12,508 nt of DNA from Planctomycetaceae bacterium (GTDB lineage Bacteria > Planctomycetota > Planctomycetia > Pirellulales > Thermoguttaceae): NCBI GenBank assembly GCA_031283515.1, contig JAITBS010000059.1:1-12508 (forward strand), given 5' to 3'. The notes beneath the pieces are model-generated. The model did no database searches and had not been told where the DNA came from. It saw only the letters and a program-made list of their open reading frames with translations. A program made the translations under genes and the position numbers. Of this stretch, positions 1 to 6,625 are shown piece by piece; the stretch's first letter is position 1; the number at the start of each line of letters is the position of its first letter.

Positions 1-510
1 TGTCGGCATATCGTCAACAGTAATCTTGCAATGTTTAGCGTACGGAATTGGTAAATAAAGATTTCGTCCGCGTGCGGTTTCTTCGGAAAACGGAGCACCG
101 ACTAAAAATTCACCGCCGACCAAATCACCGATATTGGCTTCGATTGCCGGAGTTACGTTATTGTCGAGATAAACCCGAAAGACAACTTTGTAATGCGGTG
201 CGGTAATCCAAAACCGAACAATCGCTCCCGGACCATCAGCATCCATAAGTACCCATTCTTTACGATCACCGTTTGTTTCTTCACGGAGAAACTGCGAAGC
301 GTCTCCGTTGGCGAACCAGTTTTCGGCGGGATTTTTGGCGGCACGGTCATAAGAACTTGCCTGAACACACACAAACGCCGGATCCGGAAATCGTGTTACA
401 GAATCACGATCAACCATTTCGTCCAGCAAGGAGGACAACGAAACCGTTTGCGCCTGAAGCGAAACAGTAATGAACAACACAAACAGAATCAACACTAATC
501 TTTTTGTCAT
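1..510 (-). CDS. DUF2961 / GH172-family secreted protein, N-terminal part (runs off window)
   Basis: A continuous 170-codon reading frame from ATG at 510 to the window edge, with no stop. Residues 1-20 form a signal peptide (MTKRLVLILF, hydrophobic core, likely cleavage after SLQA). The mature N-terminus carries the hallmarks of DUF2961: an SSYDR motif, WFANGD, then DADGPGAIVRFW, and further on YLPIPYAKHCKI. DUF2961 includes glycoside hydrolase family GH172 (difructose-anhydride and arabinofuranosidase-type enzymes), so a secreted carbohydrate-active role is likely. Family members are several hundred residues, so most of the gene, including most catalytic residues, lies left of the window. 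No clear Shine-Dalgarno sequence is visible upstream. Seen: signal peptide and motifs. Inferred: substrate class only; the actual sugar cannot be told. Confidence 0.85.
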   Translation of the reverse strand, partial: MTKRLVLILFVLFITVSLQAQTVSLSSLLDEMVDRDSVTRFPDPAFVCVQASSYDRAAKNPAENWFANGDASQFLREETNGDRKEWVLMDADGPGAIVRFWITAPHYKVVFRVYLDNNVTPAIEANIGDLVGGEFLVGAPFSEETARGRNLYLPIPYAKHCKITVDDMPT

Positions 511-539
511 AATAATTTGGGAATCGCAAAACGATTCGG

Positions 540-574
540 TTAAAAGTTAAAAGTTAAAAGTTAAAAGTTAAATG
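540..574. repeat. Heptamer tandem repeat TTAAAAG x4
   Basis: Four perfect head-to-tail copies of TTAAAAG (540-567) followed by a degenerate copy TTAAATG (568-574), between the start of the DUF2961 gene and the end of the STN-repeat gene. It shares its 7-bp unit length with the TTGATAG arrays further right, but the sequence differs. Confidence 0.9.
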
Positions 575-605
575 GTGACAGCCTAAAGTACATTCAAGAT
601 TATCT

Positions 606-1931
606 TCAAAATAGGAAACAATTAATCGCCTTTAATTGCCGTAACTGTTGGAGAAGATCGGTAATTGCAACGTGAATACGGTGTTCTTGAAAAACAGAAA
701 TGTATTGGTTTTCCAGAACGGTAATAATTCCTTGACCGCCGTGTTTTTTCCACTGCTTCGCCGGTGTTACAGCCTGAATAAGATCAACTAATTCATTGAC
801 ATCATCTTGTGTCAGTATCGCAAGATCACGAAGATTGTATTGTTGATAGTAATAAACCGATGCCGGCAACGTCTGCGATAATTCCGGCAGGAAATTTTTC
901 GTTACATCACCGGAAATGTGATTGAATTGCCGTAATGTTTTCAGCAGTTCCGCAATCTGTTTATGTACATTTTTCGGCTGCCGGATTACTAAACTCTTAT
1001 TAGGATAATAGATTTGAATATTATCGTTCCATGTTTCCGCTTCAATCATTACCGTAATATAATCAATGAGCGGTTTATAAGAAGCCTCCGAAACAGCAGT
1101 CAATGGTACGGCGGATGGTTCTTTTTCGTTCAATAATTTCGGAACATCTTTTAATAAGTCAGCAACATAATAACATCTCACATAAGATTCTTTCTCCTCA
1201 CGTTCCGCATGTTTTTTCGACGTAATCAGAATATAGTTATCCGAAACAGTCCACGCCAAGTTTTGCTGTTTCGTCAGATAATCCAAAACATTGCGTAACG
1301 GCAATTTGAAAGGAAGGTAAAAATGAAACGTTTTCTTTATTTCCGTTTCTGTTTCCGACATAGCATGGGATTTCCGTAATTCATCATGATCAATCATTAC
1401 GGAAATTCCGGTGATTTCGTTAATCTGTTTTAACGCATCGGTTAGTGTAACCGGTTCTTTAATATTGCACGAAACCGGTTTTTTGAGTTGTTCCGAAATT
1501 GGAGAGGTTGTTTGTTGTTCGGCATGACCGGATTGTTCAATCTTTTCTGTTGTTTGAGTTGTTTCATTGGAAACCGCCGATGTAATATAAACCGTATTAT
1601 CAACAACAGTGTAAATCAATCCTTGTTGTTTCAAAATATATTCGATAAATTCCTTGAACGGAATCGGTTTCTCAACACTGATTTTAACAGATGTTTCCAA
1701 TTTTGCGGACGCTTTTTCGTTGCAACAGATTGGAACATCGCAATGCCGAGCAAACATAAGCAGAACCAATCGGAGTTCCACTTCGGTATTGGAAACAAAG
1801 GACACCGGAGTTTCCAACGTTTCGGAAAAAGTCCGTTCCGTAACATATTTATCTTCCGGTTTTGCCGCAGACATTGACGAAAACAATCCGCAACAAATAA
1901 ACAAAAACAAAACAATACATGTCTTTCTCAT
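606..1931 (-). CDS. Secreted protein of STN / secretin-N-like repeats
   Basis: A 441-residue exported protein. The ATG at 1931 is chosen over the upstream in-frame ATG at 1958 because it gives a clean signal peptide (MRKTCIVLFLFICCGLF, AxA-type site near residues 20-23) and has AAGGGAG six bases upstream. After the signal come four related alpha/beta units, at about residues 50-120, 155-240, 250-335 and 360-432. The first two are STN-like (hydrophobic strand, LKQQGLIYTVVDNTVYITS, and again TKQQNLAWTVSDNYILITS). The last two have the secretin-N style pattern of a YxVxDLL strand-helix and then 'VIRQPKNVHKQIAELLKTLR' or 'ISVFQEHRIHVAITDLLQQL'. There is no secretin beta-barrel. Planctomycetes encode many such proteins and their role is not established; a periplasmic adaptor or binding role is inferred. 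The last residues (NCFLF) are encoded by a repeated 16-bp motif, so the C-terminus may have been altered. Confidence 0.75.
   Translation of the reverse strand: MRKTCIVLFLFICCGLFSSMSAAKPEDKYVTERTFSETLETPVSFVSNTEVELRLVLLMFARHCDVPICCNEKASAKLETSVKISVEKPIPFKEFIEYILKQQGLIYTVVDNTVYITSAVSNETTQTTEKIEQSGHAEQQTTSPISEQLKKPVSCNIKEPVTLTDALKQINEITGISVMIDHDELRKSHAMSETETEIKKTFHFYLPFKLPLRNVLDYLTKQQNLAWTVSDNYILITSKKHAEREEKESYVRCYYVADLLKDVPKLLNEKEPSAVPLTAVSEASYKPLIDYITVMIEAETWNDNIQIYYPNKSLVIRQPKNVHKQIAELLKTLRQFNHISGDVTKNFLPELSQTLPASVYYYQQYNLRDLAILTQDDVNELVDLIQAVTPAKQWKKHGGQGIITVLENQYISVFQEHRIHVAITDLLQQLRQLKAINCFLF
607..622. repeat. 16-bp motif copy (CAAAATAGGAAACAAT), second copy at 2373
   Basis: This motif forms the stop codon and last five codons of the STN-repeat gene. 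An identical 16-mer lies at 2373-2388, and a near-inverted copy (TGTTCCTATTTT) at 2336-2347. Confidence 0.7.
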
Positions 1932-1937
1932 AGCAAA

Positions 1938-1944
1938 CTCCCTT
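1938..1944 (-). promoter_or_regulatory. Shine-Dalgarno site of the STN-repeat gene
   Basis: Read on the minus strand this is AAGGGAG, six bases before the ATG at 1931. It decides that start over the ATG nine codons upstream. Confidence 0.65.
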
Positions 1945-2018
1945 AAAAAAATAAACAAACACCAAAATTAGTAATATAATCAGTGTAATATTTTTAACAC
2001 GTATGAATATTGGACAAA

Positions 2019-2214
2019 CAACCTCATTTTCAACCTAATTTTTCCGAACAAAACAACCTCAGTAGCCAATGATTTTCTCTCGTATCAACCTCATTACCTC
2101 ATTACCTCATTAAAAACGTAAACAATAATGAGGTAATAAGGTAATGAGGTTGTTTTTTGTGGGATTCATTGCTACTGAGGTTGTTTCGTAAGAAAAATTA
2201 GGTTGAAAATAAGG
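2019..2214. repeat. Large imperfect palindrome, arms about 90 bp, 13-bp loop
   Basis: The arms at 2019-2112 and 2126-2214 fold back on each other. Three nearly perfect blocks pair: 2026-2044 with 2192-2210 (19/19), 2051-2066 with 2171-2186 (16/16), and 2086-2112 with 2126-2152 (26/27). The inner block is itself a tandem repeat of the 8-mer CCTCATTA (three copies, right arm with one change). The word AACCTCA starts each block. No coding sequence is inside. It could be a MITE-like element, or a long hairpin RNA if transcribed. Confidence 0.9.
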
Positions 2215-2335
2215 TTTGCGAAAACAGTTAAAATACTGTTTGGAAAATTCCACTGATATATTACCAAAATTATAAAACGCAAAATGGTAACGTTTGAAAA
2301 TGTTCTAATCGTTTCACATTTTTGGGCAAATTAAA

Positions 2336-2388
2336 TGTTCCTATTTTATCCAAACCGTTCACATTTATTTCCCAAAATAGGAAACAAT
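2336..2388. repeat. Short inverted pair CCTATTTT / AAAATAGG
   Basis: TGTTCCTATTTT (2336-2347) and AAAATAGGAAACA (2374-2386) are near-complementary around a 26-bp spacer. The right half is also the second copy of the 16-bp motif seen at 607-622. Related AATGTTC words occur at about 2299 and 2499. Confidence 0.5.
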
Positions 2389-2557
2389 CAGGAATTACCA
2401 GATAAAAATGATAACAGTTATCAATGAAAAAGAAAAGATCAATCTTTAAAATTTTAATTTTTTTTTAGAATATTTTGGAATTGGGAAGAGTCATGCCGGT
2501 AATGTTCTATTTTTATCAACAGAGTCCACAGAAAATACTGATATTTATCGATTTTCA

Positions 2558-2710
2558 GTCCGCAGATTACGCAGATTTTCACAGATTATTTTAAAAAGTT
2601 TATCGGAATTGAATAAAATTGTATCGTTAATCAGTTTTTTTGTCGTTTTGTTAATTCGTCTGTTTCGTATTCTCAAAAAAATAAAAAAATAATCTGCGTA
2701 ATCTGCGGAC
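2558..2710. repeat. Perfect 20-bp inverted repeat enclosing 113 bp
   Basis: The left arm at 2558-2577 (GTCCGCAGATTACGCAGATT) is the exact reverse complement of 2691-2710. Each arm is internally repetitive (CGCAGATTA / CGCAGATT). The enclosed 113 bp are AT-rich with no reading frame. This has the form of a small non-coding repeat element. Confidence 0.85.
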
Positions 2711-2748
2711 GATTTGAAAAATATTCGAACCGTTAATAAAATAGACAG

Positions 2749-3420
2749 TTACTCATGCGGATTGATTTTGACTTGCGAACGGTTACCAAAAAGCAAAGGT
2801 TCCGGCTCTTTTGTAATTTCGAAACGGGAATCTTTCTGAAAACAACTAAATATTAAATGTTTCAATAACATGATAATTACCGTTCCAAACGCCGTTAAGA
2901 AAAGTCCAAATTTGTAACCAATCGTCATCTTCTCAACCGGAAACGGTGTTTGCAACGGAGTCAACAGCATCGCCCGTAACGGTTCAACTCCTCTTGAGTC
3001 TGTAATGTCGGACAAAGTGAAATATTACTCTCCCACGGTTCCAACAGATTCGGAATTTTTTGATCCGGAATTTTTTGATCTGGAATTTTAGGTGGAATTG
3101 GTGGAGTGTGTGTTTTCAAAACCGGCGGAGGAAGATGCGGCGGTTGTTTCGGAATTTTTTTCGGTGCTTGAGGAGTTGTTACCGACGGCGAAACGACCGG
3201 CTGAGAACTTAGGCGAAGAACTTACCGACAAAGGCAATTCCGATGTTGATAAGACCGGCGGAGTTTTGAGAGTGGAGGAAACCGTTGGGTGTTTTGTCCA
3301 ATGGCAAACACGGTCTTACATTTTGGACATGTTGCCCGGCAACCAATCAAAGAATCACAAACTGCACAGGAAAAAACACAGTGCGGACAAACAAAAAATA
3401 CGGATATACAATTTGAATCT
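2749..3420 (-). pseudogene. Decayed zinc-ribbon / Pro-rich / single-TM protein gene
   Basis: Read on the minus strand, several frames add up to one protein. About 3320-3390 encodes a Cys-rich zinc ribbon (VCPHC, CAVC, then CPKCKTVFAIGQ). After a frame change comes a Ser/Thr/Pro stretch, then about 3040-3210 encodes a Pro-rich linker (SVTTPQAPKKIPKQPPHLPP, repeated KIPDQ). After another change near 2970, residues equivalent to LLTPLQTPFPVEKMTIGYKF lead into a membrane helix (GLFLTAFGTVIIMLLKHLIF) and a short charged tail ending at the TAA at 2749. Stops interrupt every single frame (for example TAA at 3222-3224) and no start codon is available before the zinc ribbon, where the HAD gene abuts. 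An 88-codon open piece (2749-3015) is probably only the surviving 3' end. The ancestral function is unknown. Confidence 0.65.
3052..3089. repeat. 15-bp tandem repeat within the pseudogene
   Basis: Two copies of GGAATTTTTTGATC plus C or T (3052-3066, 3067-3081) and a partial third copy (3082-3089). On the minus strand they encode repeated KIPDQ in the Pro-rich linker of the decayed gene. Confidence 0.85.
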
Positions 3421-3421
3421 C

Positions 3422-4063
3422 TTAAAAATATTGTAACAATTCATTGACACTATTACAAAGATATGTTGGTTTTTCTTGTTGCAATTCTTCTTTTGTTCCA
3501 TATCCGTATAATACACCAACACTGTCAATTCTATTTTTATTGGCTCCGATAATATCATATTTTCTATCTCCAACCATTATTGTTACTTCTTTTTCTAAGT
3601 TATATTTTTCTAAGATGTACTTTATTATATCTTCTTTTTCGACAAAAGTTCCTTCCATATTACTTCCTGTGATGTGTTTGAAATAGTGTTCTATTTGAAA
3701 ATATTGTACTATTTTTATTGCAAATGTTTCTGGTTTTGATGTTGCTATGATACAATTTTTATTTTGGATGTTTAATTCTTTTAACACATTTTCTATTCCT
3801 TCATACAACCTATTTTCATAAATTCCTTTTTCTGAAAAATATTCTCTATAATATTTGATGGCTTTTTGAGCAGTATTCTTATCAAAATCATAATACTCCA
3901 TAAATGATTTTTCCAATGGCGGTCCTATAAACATTTTCAATTTTTCATTATTATTTTCAATGACATTGAATTTTCCGAGTGAATATTTTACAGAATTTGT
4001 TATTCCTTCGCATGGATTGGTCAATGTTCCGTCCAAATCAAATAATATGTTAATATAACCCAT
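3422..4063 (-). CDS. HAD-superfamily phosphatase, phosphoglycolate-phosphatase-like; likely horizontally acquired
   Basis: A 213-residue complete HAD hydrolase. Motif I is FDLDGTLTN (residues 7-15), with both Asp present; motif II is the Thr/Ser of IIATSKPE; motif III/IV is the Lys region followed by MVGDRKYDIIGA. The FIGPPLEKSF segment in the cap domain is typical of the PGP/Gph-like branch common in Clostridia and other low-GC anaerobes. It probably dephosphorylates a small phosphorylated metabolite in the cytoplasm; the substrate cannot be told. Composition differs from all neighbours. Third positions are mostly A/T, Ile is often ATA, and the four Arg codons are AGA, AGG, AGA and AGA, whereas adjacent genes use CGN. 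The gene ends two bases from the zinc-ribbon wreck, whose 5' end is missing. The ATG at 4063 has only a weak upstream purine stretch. Confidence 0.9.
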   Translation of the reverse strand: MGYINILFDLDGTLTNPCEGITNSVKYSLGKFNVIENNNEKLKMFIGPPLEKSFMEYYDFDKNTAQKAIKYYREYFSEKGIYENRLYEGIENVLKELNIQNKNCIIATSKPETFAIKIVQYFQIEHYFKHITGSNMEGTFVEKEDIIKYILEKYNLEKEVTIMVGDRKYDIIGANKNRIDSVGVLYGYGTKEELQQEKPTYLCNSVNELLQYF

Positions 4064-4080
4064 GATTTATACTTCTAGTT

Positions 4081-4129
4081 GTTACAAATTTGACGTTTCG
4101 TAATATTTCACTAGTTTATGATTTGTAAC
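4081..4129. repeat. 9-bp inverted repeat upstream of the HAD gene
   Basis: GTTACAAAT (4081-4089) is the reverse complement of ATTTGTAAC (4121-4129). It sits in the short gap between the HAD gene and the ArsF-like gene. It could be a weak operator, a hairpin, or a scar of the insertion; there is no evidence to choose. Confidence 0.4.
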
Positions 4130-4213
4130 TACAATCACAAATTCTTTTATTCCTTATTATTTTATCTTTTTGAAGAGTTGTATTCTCAAAAGAAGAAAAC
4201 AAACGGTTACATT

Positions 4214-4666
4214 TTATTGTTCTTGATTCACTCTGTTATTTTTCAATTCGTTTTTCAGCATATTGACAAAAGCGGTTTCGTTGTTGAGTTGGTTCCATAC
4301 TTCTGTTGTCAGATTGCGAAACCAAACAGTTTTACCATTTTTTTGTTCCAATAAAATAACTGTTGCAGTACCGATATGAAACTGTTTCGAAAAATTCCAA
4401 TTCGCCGGAATATCGTATTCTAATGTTGTTAATTGAAATTTTGTACCGGAATTTTTTTCTACATCATCAAGTGTCCGGCGAACTAAGGATTCCATCTTGG
4501 TACAAGCCTGGCAACGAACTCTGGCGTGACAAAAAATCACGTTGAAACCGTCAGGAATTTTAACAGATTCTTGATGCTGAAACTGTAACACAATTTGTGT
4601 CAGAACAGCTGAAATAATAAAAACAAGTAAAAACCAAAATAGAAATCGTTTTATTATTGGTTTCAT
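4214..4666 (-). CDS. arsF: ArsF-family membrane-anchored thiol protein (arsEFG-type)
   Basis: 150 residues. Residues 8-28 are one membrane helix with a basic N-terminus, so the rest probably faces the periplasm. The soluble part is a thioredoxin-like fold with FCHARVRCQACTKMES (Cys 46, 52 and 55; the RCxxC pattern), then HIGTATVILLEQKNGKTVWF and a helical end. This matches the family annotated as 'nitrophenyl compound nitroreductase subunit ArsF', which in arsEFG operons is linked to nitro-aromatic arsenical reduction and efflux; that role is family knowledge, not shown here. The start overlaps the stop of the upstream thioredoxin gene (ATGA, 4663-4666), so translation is coupled. The ArsG-type permease expected downstream is absent; the HAD gene follows instead. 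A more general membrane-bound thiol-disulfide role is possible. Confidence 0.7.
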   Translation of the reverse strand: MKPIIKRFLFWFLLVFIISAVLTQIVLQFQHQESVKIPDGFNVIFCHARVRCQACTKMESLVRRTLDDVEKNSGTKFQLTTLEYDIPANWNFSKQFHIGTATVILLEQKNGKTVWFRNLTTEVWNQLNNETAFVNMLKNELKNNRVNQEQ

Positions 4667-4926
4667 TGAGATTTTGTCGGGTTATCGTGTGAATTACCGG
4701 CAAACATTGTCTTAATTTCCATAACCGAAGGAACGCGCCCCGAACAATAAATTTGCCCATCAAGAACCAATGCCGGTGTAGCCGTTACATCAAAAGCAAG
4801 AATCTGTGAAATATCCGTAACTTTTTCCAGCGTGTAATCCTGCCCATATTCTTTCGCTGCGGTTTCTGCGTTTTCCGCCAGTTGCGAACATCGAGAACAG
4901 CCTACTCCAAGAACTTGAATTTTCAT
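4663..4926 (-). CDS. Small thioredoxin-like protein, MTH895/redox-active disulfide protein 2 family
   Basis: 87 residues. It begins MKIQVLGVGCSRC, with a CxxC redox site at Cys10 and Cys13 and a cis-Pro segment TATPALVLDG (Pro51), followed by the family's SGRVPSVMEIKTMF ending. This is the compact thioredoxin fold of the MTH895 family, a cytosolic thiol redox carrier. In arsEFG-type operons a protein of this size and kind accompanies ArsF (ArsE position). An AGGGT ribosome site lies six bases before the ATG at 4926. It is the first gene of the pair and overlaps the ArsF-like gene by four bases. One extra Cys (61) sits at the strand before SGRVP. The electron donor and the final substrate are unknown. 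Confidence 0.85.
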   Translation of the reverse strand: MKIQVLGVGCSRCSQLAENAETAAKEYGQDYTLEKVTDISQILAFDVTATPALVLDGQIYCSGRVPSVMEIKTMFAGNSHDNPTKSQ

Positions 4927-4932
4927 TTTTAT

Positions 4933-4937
4933 ACCCT
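4933..4937 (-). promoter_or_regulatory. Shine-Dalgarno site of the thioredoxin-like gene
   Basis: AGGGT on the minus strand, six bases from the ATG at 4926. Confidence 0.5.
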
Positions 4938-4963
4938 AAAATATTGTCCGCATATAAAAACGC

Positions 4964-4988
4964 AACGTTTATCTATAAATATAACGTT
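4964..4988. promoter_or_regulatory. Possible operator: paired AACGTT palindromes
   Basis: The self-complementary hexamer AACGTT occurs at 4964-4969 and 4983-4988 with AT-rich DNA between, and again at 5126-5131, all upstream of the thioredoxin/ArsF-like pair. No ArsR-type regulator gene is in the window. This may be chance in AT-rich DNA. Confidence 0.2.
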
Positions 4989-5162
4989 ATGCTGTCATAT
5001 TTTTTATGTTTATATTCGTCACATTGCTGCGGATTGTTTAAATTAGATGAAATGATGTTATGCCGTTTATGGATTACAGATGAAACAGTAATAATTCCGC
5101 TGATGAATAATGACTTAATTTGTATAACGTTTACGTGAGGAAATTAATACATTTGATGTTTT

Positions 5163-6488
5163 TTATTGCGTAATTCTGTAATAATCGCGGTCGCGCAGAA
5201 TACAACCGGTTGGCGATTCCGCACGCATCAAATCCGTACAACCGCTGCAAGCCATACAAACTCGTTTCAAATTCATTTCACCTTGTTGCAAAATATCATA
5301 AGGCGATTCAGGATATGCAAAACTGTTTCGCCCTTGTCCGAAAAGTGTTGCCCAGCCGTTTTTCACAAGCCCCGCCGCAACCTTAGGAACAAGATGACGT
5401 AACCACGCCGTTCCTGCACCCATCATTGGTAAATCCGGTTGCGATTGCTGAATTTCCTTAACAATATTCACAAACCGCGCAACACCAATCAATGGATGTT
5501 CATCATAAGAAACCGCTCCACGAATCGGTTTTGCATAAGGACGATTGAAATGAGGATTGAAATAAGGGTTGCCAATCGTAATGTCAAGCAATGGAACTCC
5601 AATTTCACGAAGTATTGTAACAAGTTGTTTGGGTTCGGTCAGTTCCCATTTTTTGTAATCTTCCCGATCAACACCAAATCCCCAAGGATATTTGACCGCA
5701 TCGTAAACACTAAGACGCGATGTAATAAAAACAGACGGAACTTCATCACGAATTCGTGTGAGTGTTTCACGAAGAAATCGGGTTCTGTTGTCAAAAGAAC
5801 CGCCATATTTTCCTTCACGCGTATAAGCTCCAAGTAATTCATTAAGTAAATATCCGTGACAACTTTTAATGTCAACCCCGTCAAAACCGCATTTGGACGC
5901 CCGCTTCGCCGCATTAACATAAGCATCCTGAAGACGATCCAACTCCGCGTCCGTAATCAACGGATAATCCGCCGGAATCTGATGAGCAACATCCAAAACA
6001 CCGCTGTGTTGCGCAATCACCGGAGCACGAATTCCGCGAGTCGGTTTACTGTAACGACCGGAATGAGTCAATTGAAGTACCGAAACAATATCGTATCCAA
6101 AACGTTTTTTGGCAACAGAACGTGTTTTTTCTTCCAAAGCGGCAAACCGATCTGCACTTTTTTCGTTGAGCCAAAATTGTTGGGAATTTGAACGTGCTTC
6201 GGGTTGTACGGCAGTTGCTTCGAACCAAATAAGTCCGGCTCCGCCGCCGGCAAACCGTTCGTAACGGCGAAAACTAAGTTCCGTCGGTTCGCCGTTTTGA
6301 CCGGAATCAAAACCCTCCATCGGCTGCACCACAAAACGGTTCGGCAATGTCCATTGTTTGTTACGATCACAAAAACTCAACGGCTTCGCCAACACCGAAA
6401 AATCATCAGAAAGCGGAATTTCAAATCCAAGTTGCTGAAGTTCCAATTGTAGTTCGCCGTAAGATTTGAGAAACGGAAATTTCGACAT
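5163..6488 (-). CDS. Old Yellow Enzyme-family NADH:flavin oxidoreductase with Cys cluster
   Basis: 441 residues from the ATG at 6488 (MSKFPFLKSY). An in-frame upstream ATG at 6587 would add 33 unlikely residues, and homologues begin near the chosen start. The TIM-barrel FMN enzyme features are present: TLPNRFVVQPMEG (48-60), the LQLTHSGRYS segment (138-147) in the substrate/FMN region, GVDIKSCHGYLLNELL (204-219), YGGSFDNRTRFLRE (228-241) and a SRLS strand (257-260). The C-terminus has CMACSGCTDL plus a later Cys (411, 414, 417, 429), which resembles the 4Fe-4S ligands of 2,4-dienoyl-CoA reductase-type members. However, the protein stops right there, without their extra FAD and NAD domains. 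It probably reduces an activated C=C bond or related substrate in the cytoplasm, with a partner supplying electrons; the substrate is unknown. Confidence 0.85.
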   Translation of the reverse strand: MSKFPFLKSYGELQLELQQLGFEIPLSDDFSVLAKPLSFCDRNKQWTLPNRFVVQPMEGFDSGQNGEPTELSFRRYERFAGGGAGLIWFEATAVQPEARSNSQQFWLNEKSADRFAALEEKTRSVAKKRFGYDIVSVLQLTHSGRYSKPTRGIRAPVIAQHSGVLDVAHQIPADYPLITDAELDRLQDAYVNAAKRASKCGFDGVDIKSCHGYLLNELLGAYTREGKYGGSFDNRTRFLRETLTRIRDEVPSVFITSRLSVYDAVKYPWGFGVDREDYKKWELTEPKQLVTILREIGVPLLDITIGNPYFNPHFNRPYAKPIRGAVSYDEHPLIGVARFVNIVKEIQQSQPDLPMMGAGTAWLRHLVPKVAAGLVKNGWATLFGQGRNSFAYPESPYDILQQGEMNLKRVCMACSGCTDLMRAESPTGCILRDRDYYRITQ

Positions 6489-6625
6489 AGAACTTGAATT
6501 TGTAATATGAGGTTTGGGCTTGTCATTTGGAAGATATGGTTTGCGGGAGCGATTTGTAATTGCAACAAAAATAACCGCCAATTCCATATCACCAAAATAA
6601 TCAATTTTCAGTACAATAGAATTGA

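Larger units (their letters stand above)
1932..2748. other. Gene-free stretch rich in inverted repeats
   Basis: No convincing coding frame is present on either strand. The stretch holds a very large hairpin (2019-2214), short repeated AATGTTC-type motifs with a CCTATTTT/AAAATAGG inverted pair (2336-2386), and a perfect 20-bp inverted repeat pair (2558-2710). The rest is strongly AT-rich. Confidence 0.7.

Noticed and set aside
193..498. Plus-strand frame of 101 codons at the left end
   Set aside because: It is the shadow of the DUF2961 gene on the other strand, whose signal peptide and motifs are clear.
2970..3000. GGTTCAACTCC resembling a tRNA T-arm
   Set aside because: The flanking bases do not form the T-stem, and no acceptor or anticodon arm pairs nearby. 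The region reads as part of the decayed zinc-ribbon gene.
3092..3436. Plus-strand open frame of 114 codons
   Set aside because: It lies antisense to the zinc ribbon and Pro-rich linker, which show real motifs (CPHC, CPKC), and it has no recognisable domain.
4081..4129. 9-bp inverted repeat as the end of a mobile element carrying the HAD gene
   Set aside because: Both arms lie on the same side of the HAD gene, and no matching copy was seen on the other side.
4944..5138. Plus-strand frame of 64 codons in the gap before the oxidoreductase
   Set aside because: No ribosome site, no family resemblance and odd composition. It is more likely an AT-rich non-coding gap.
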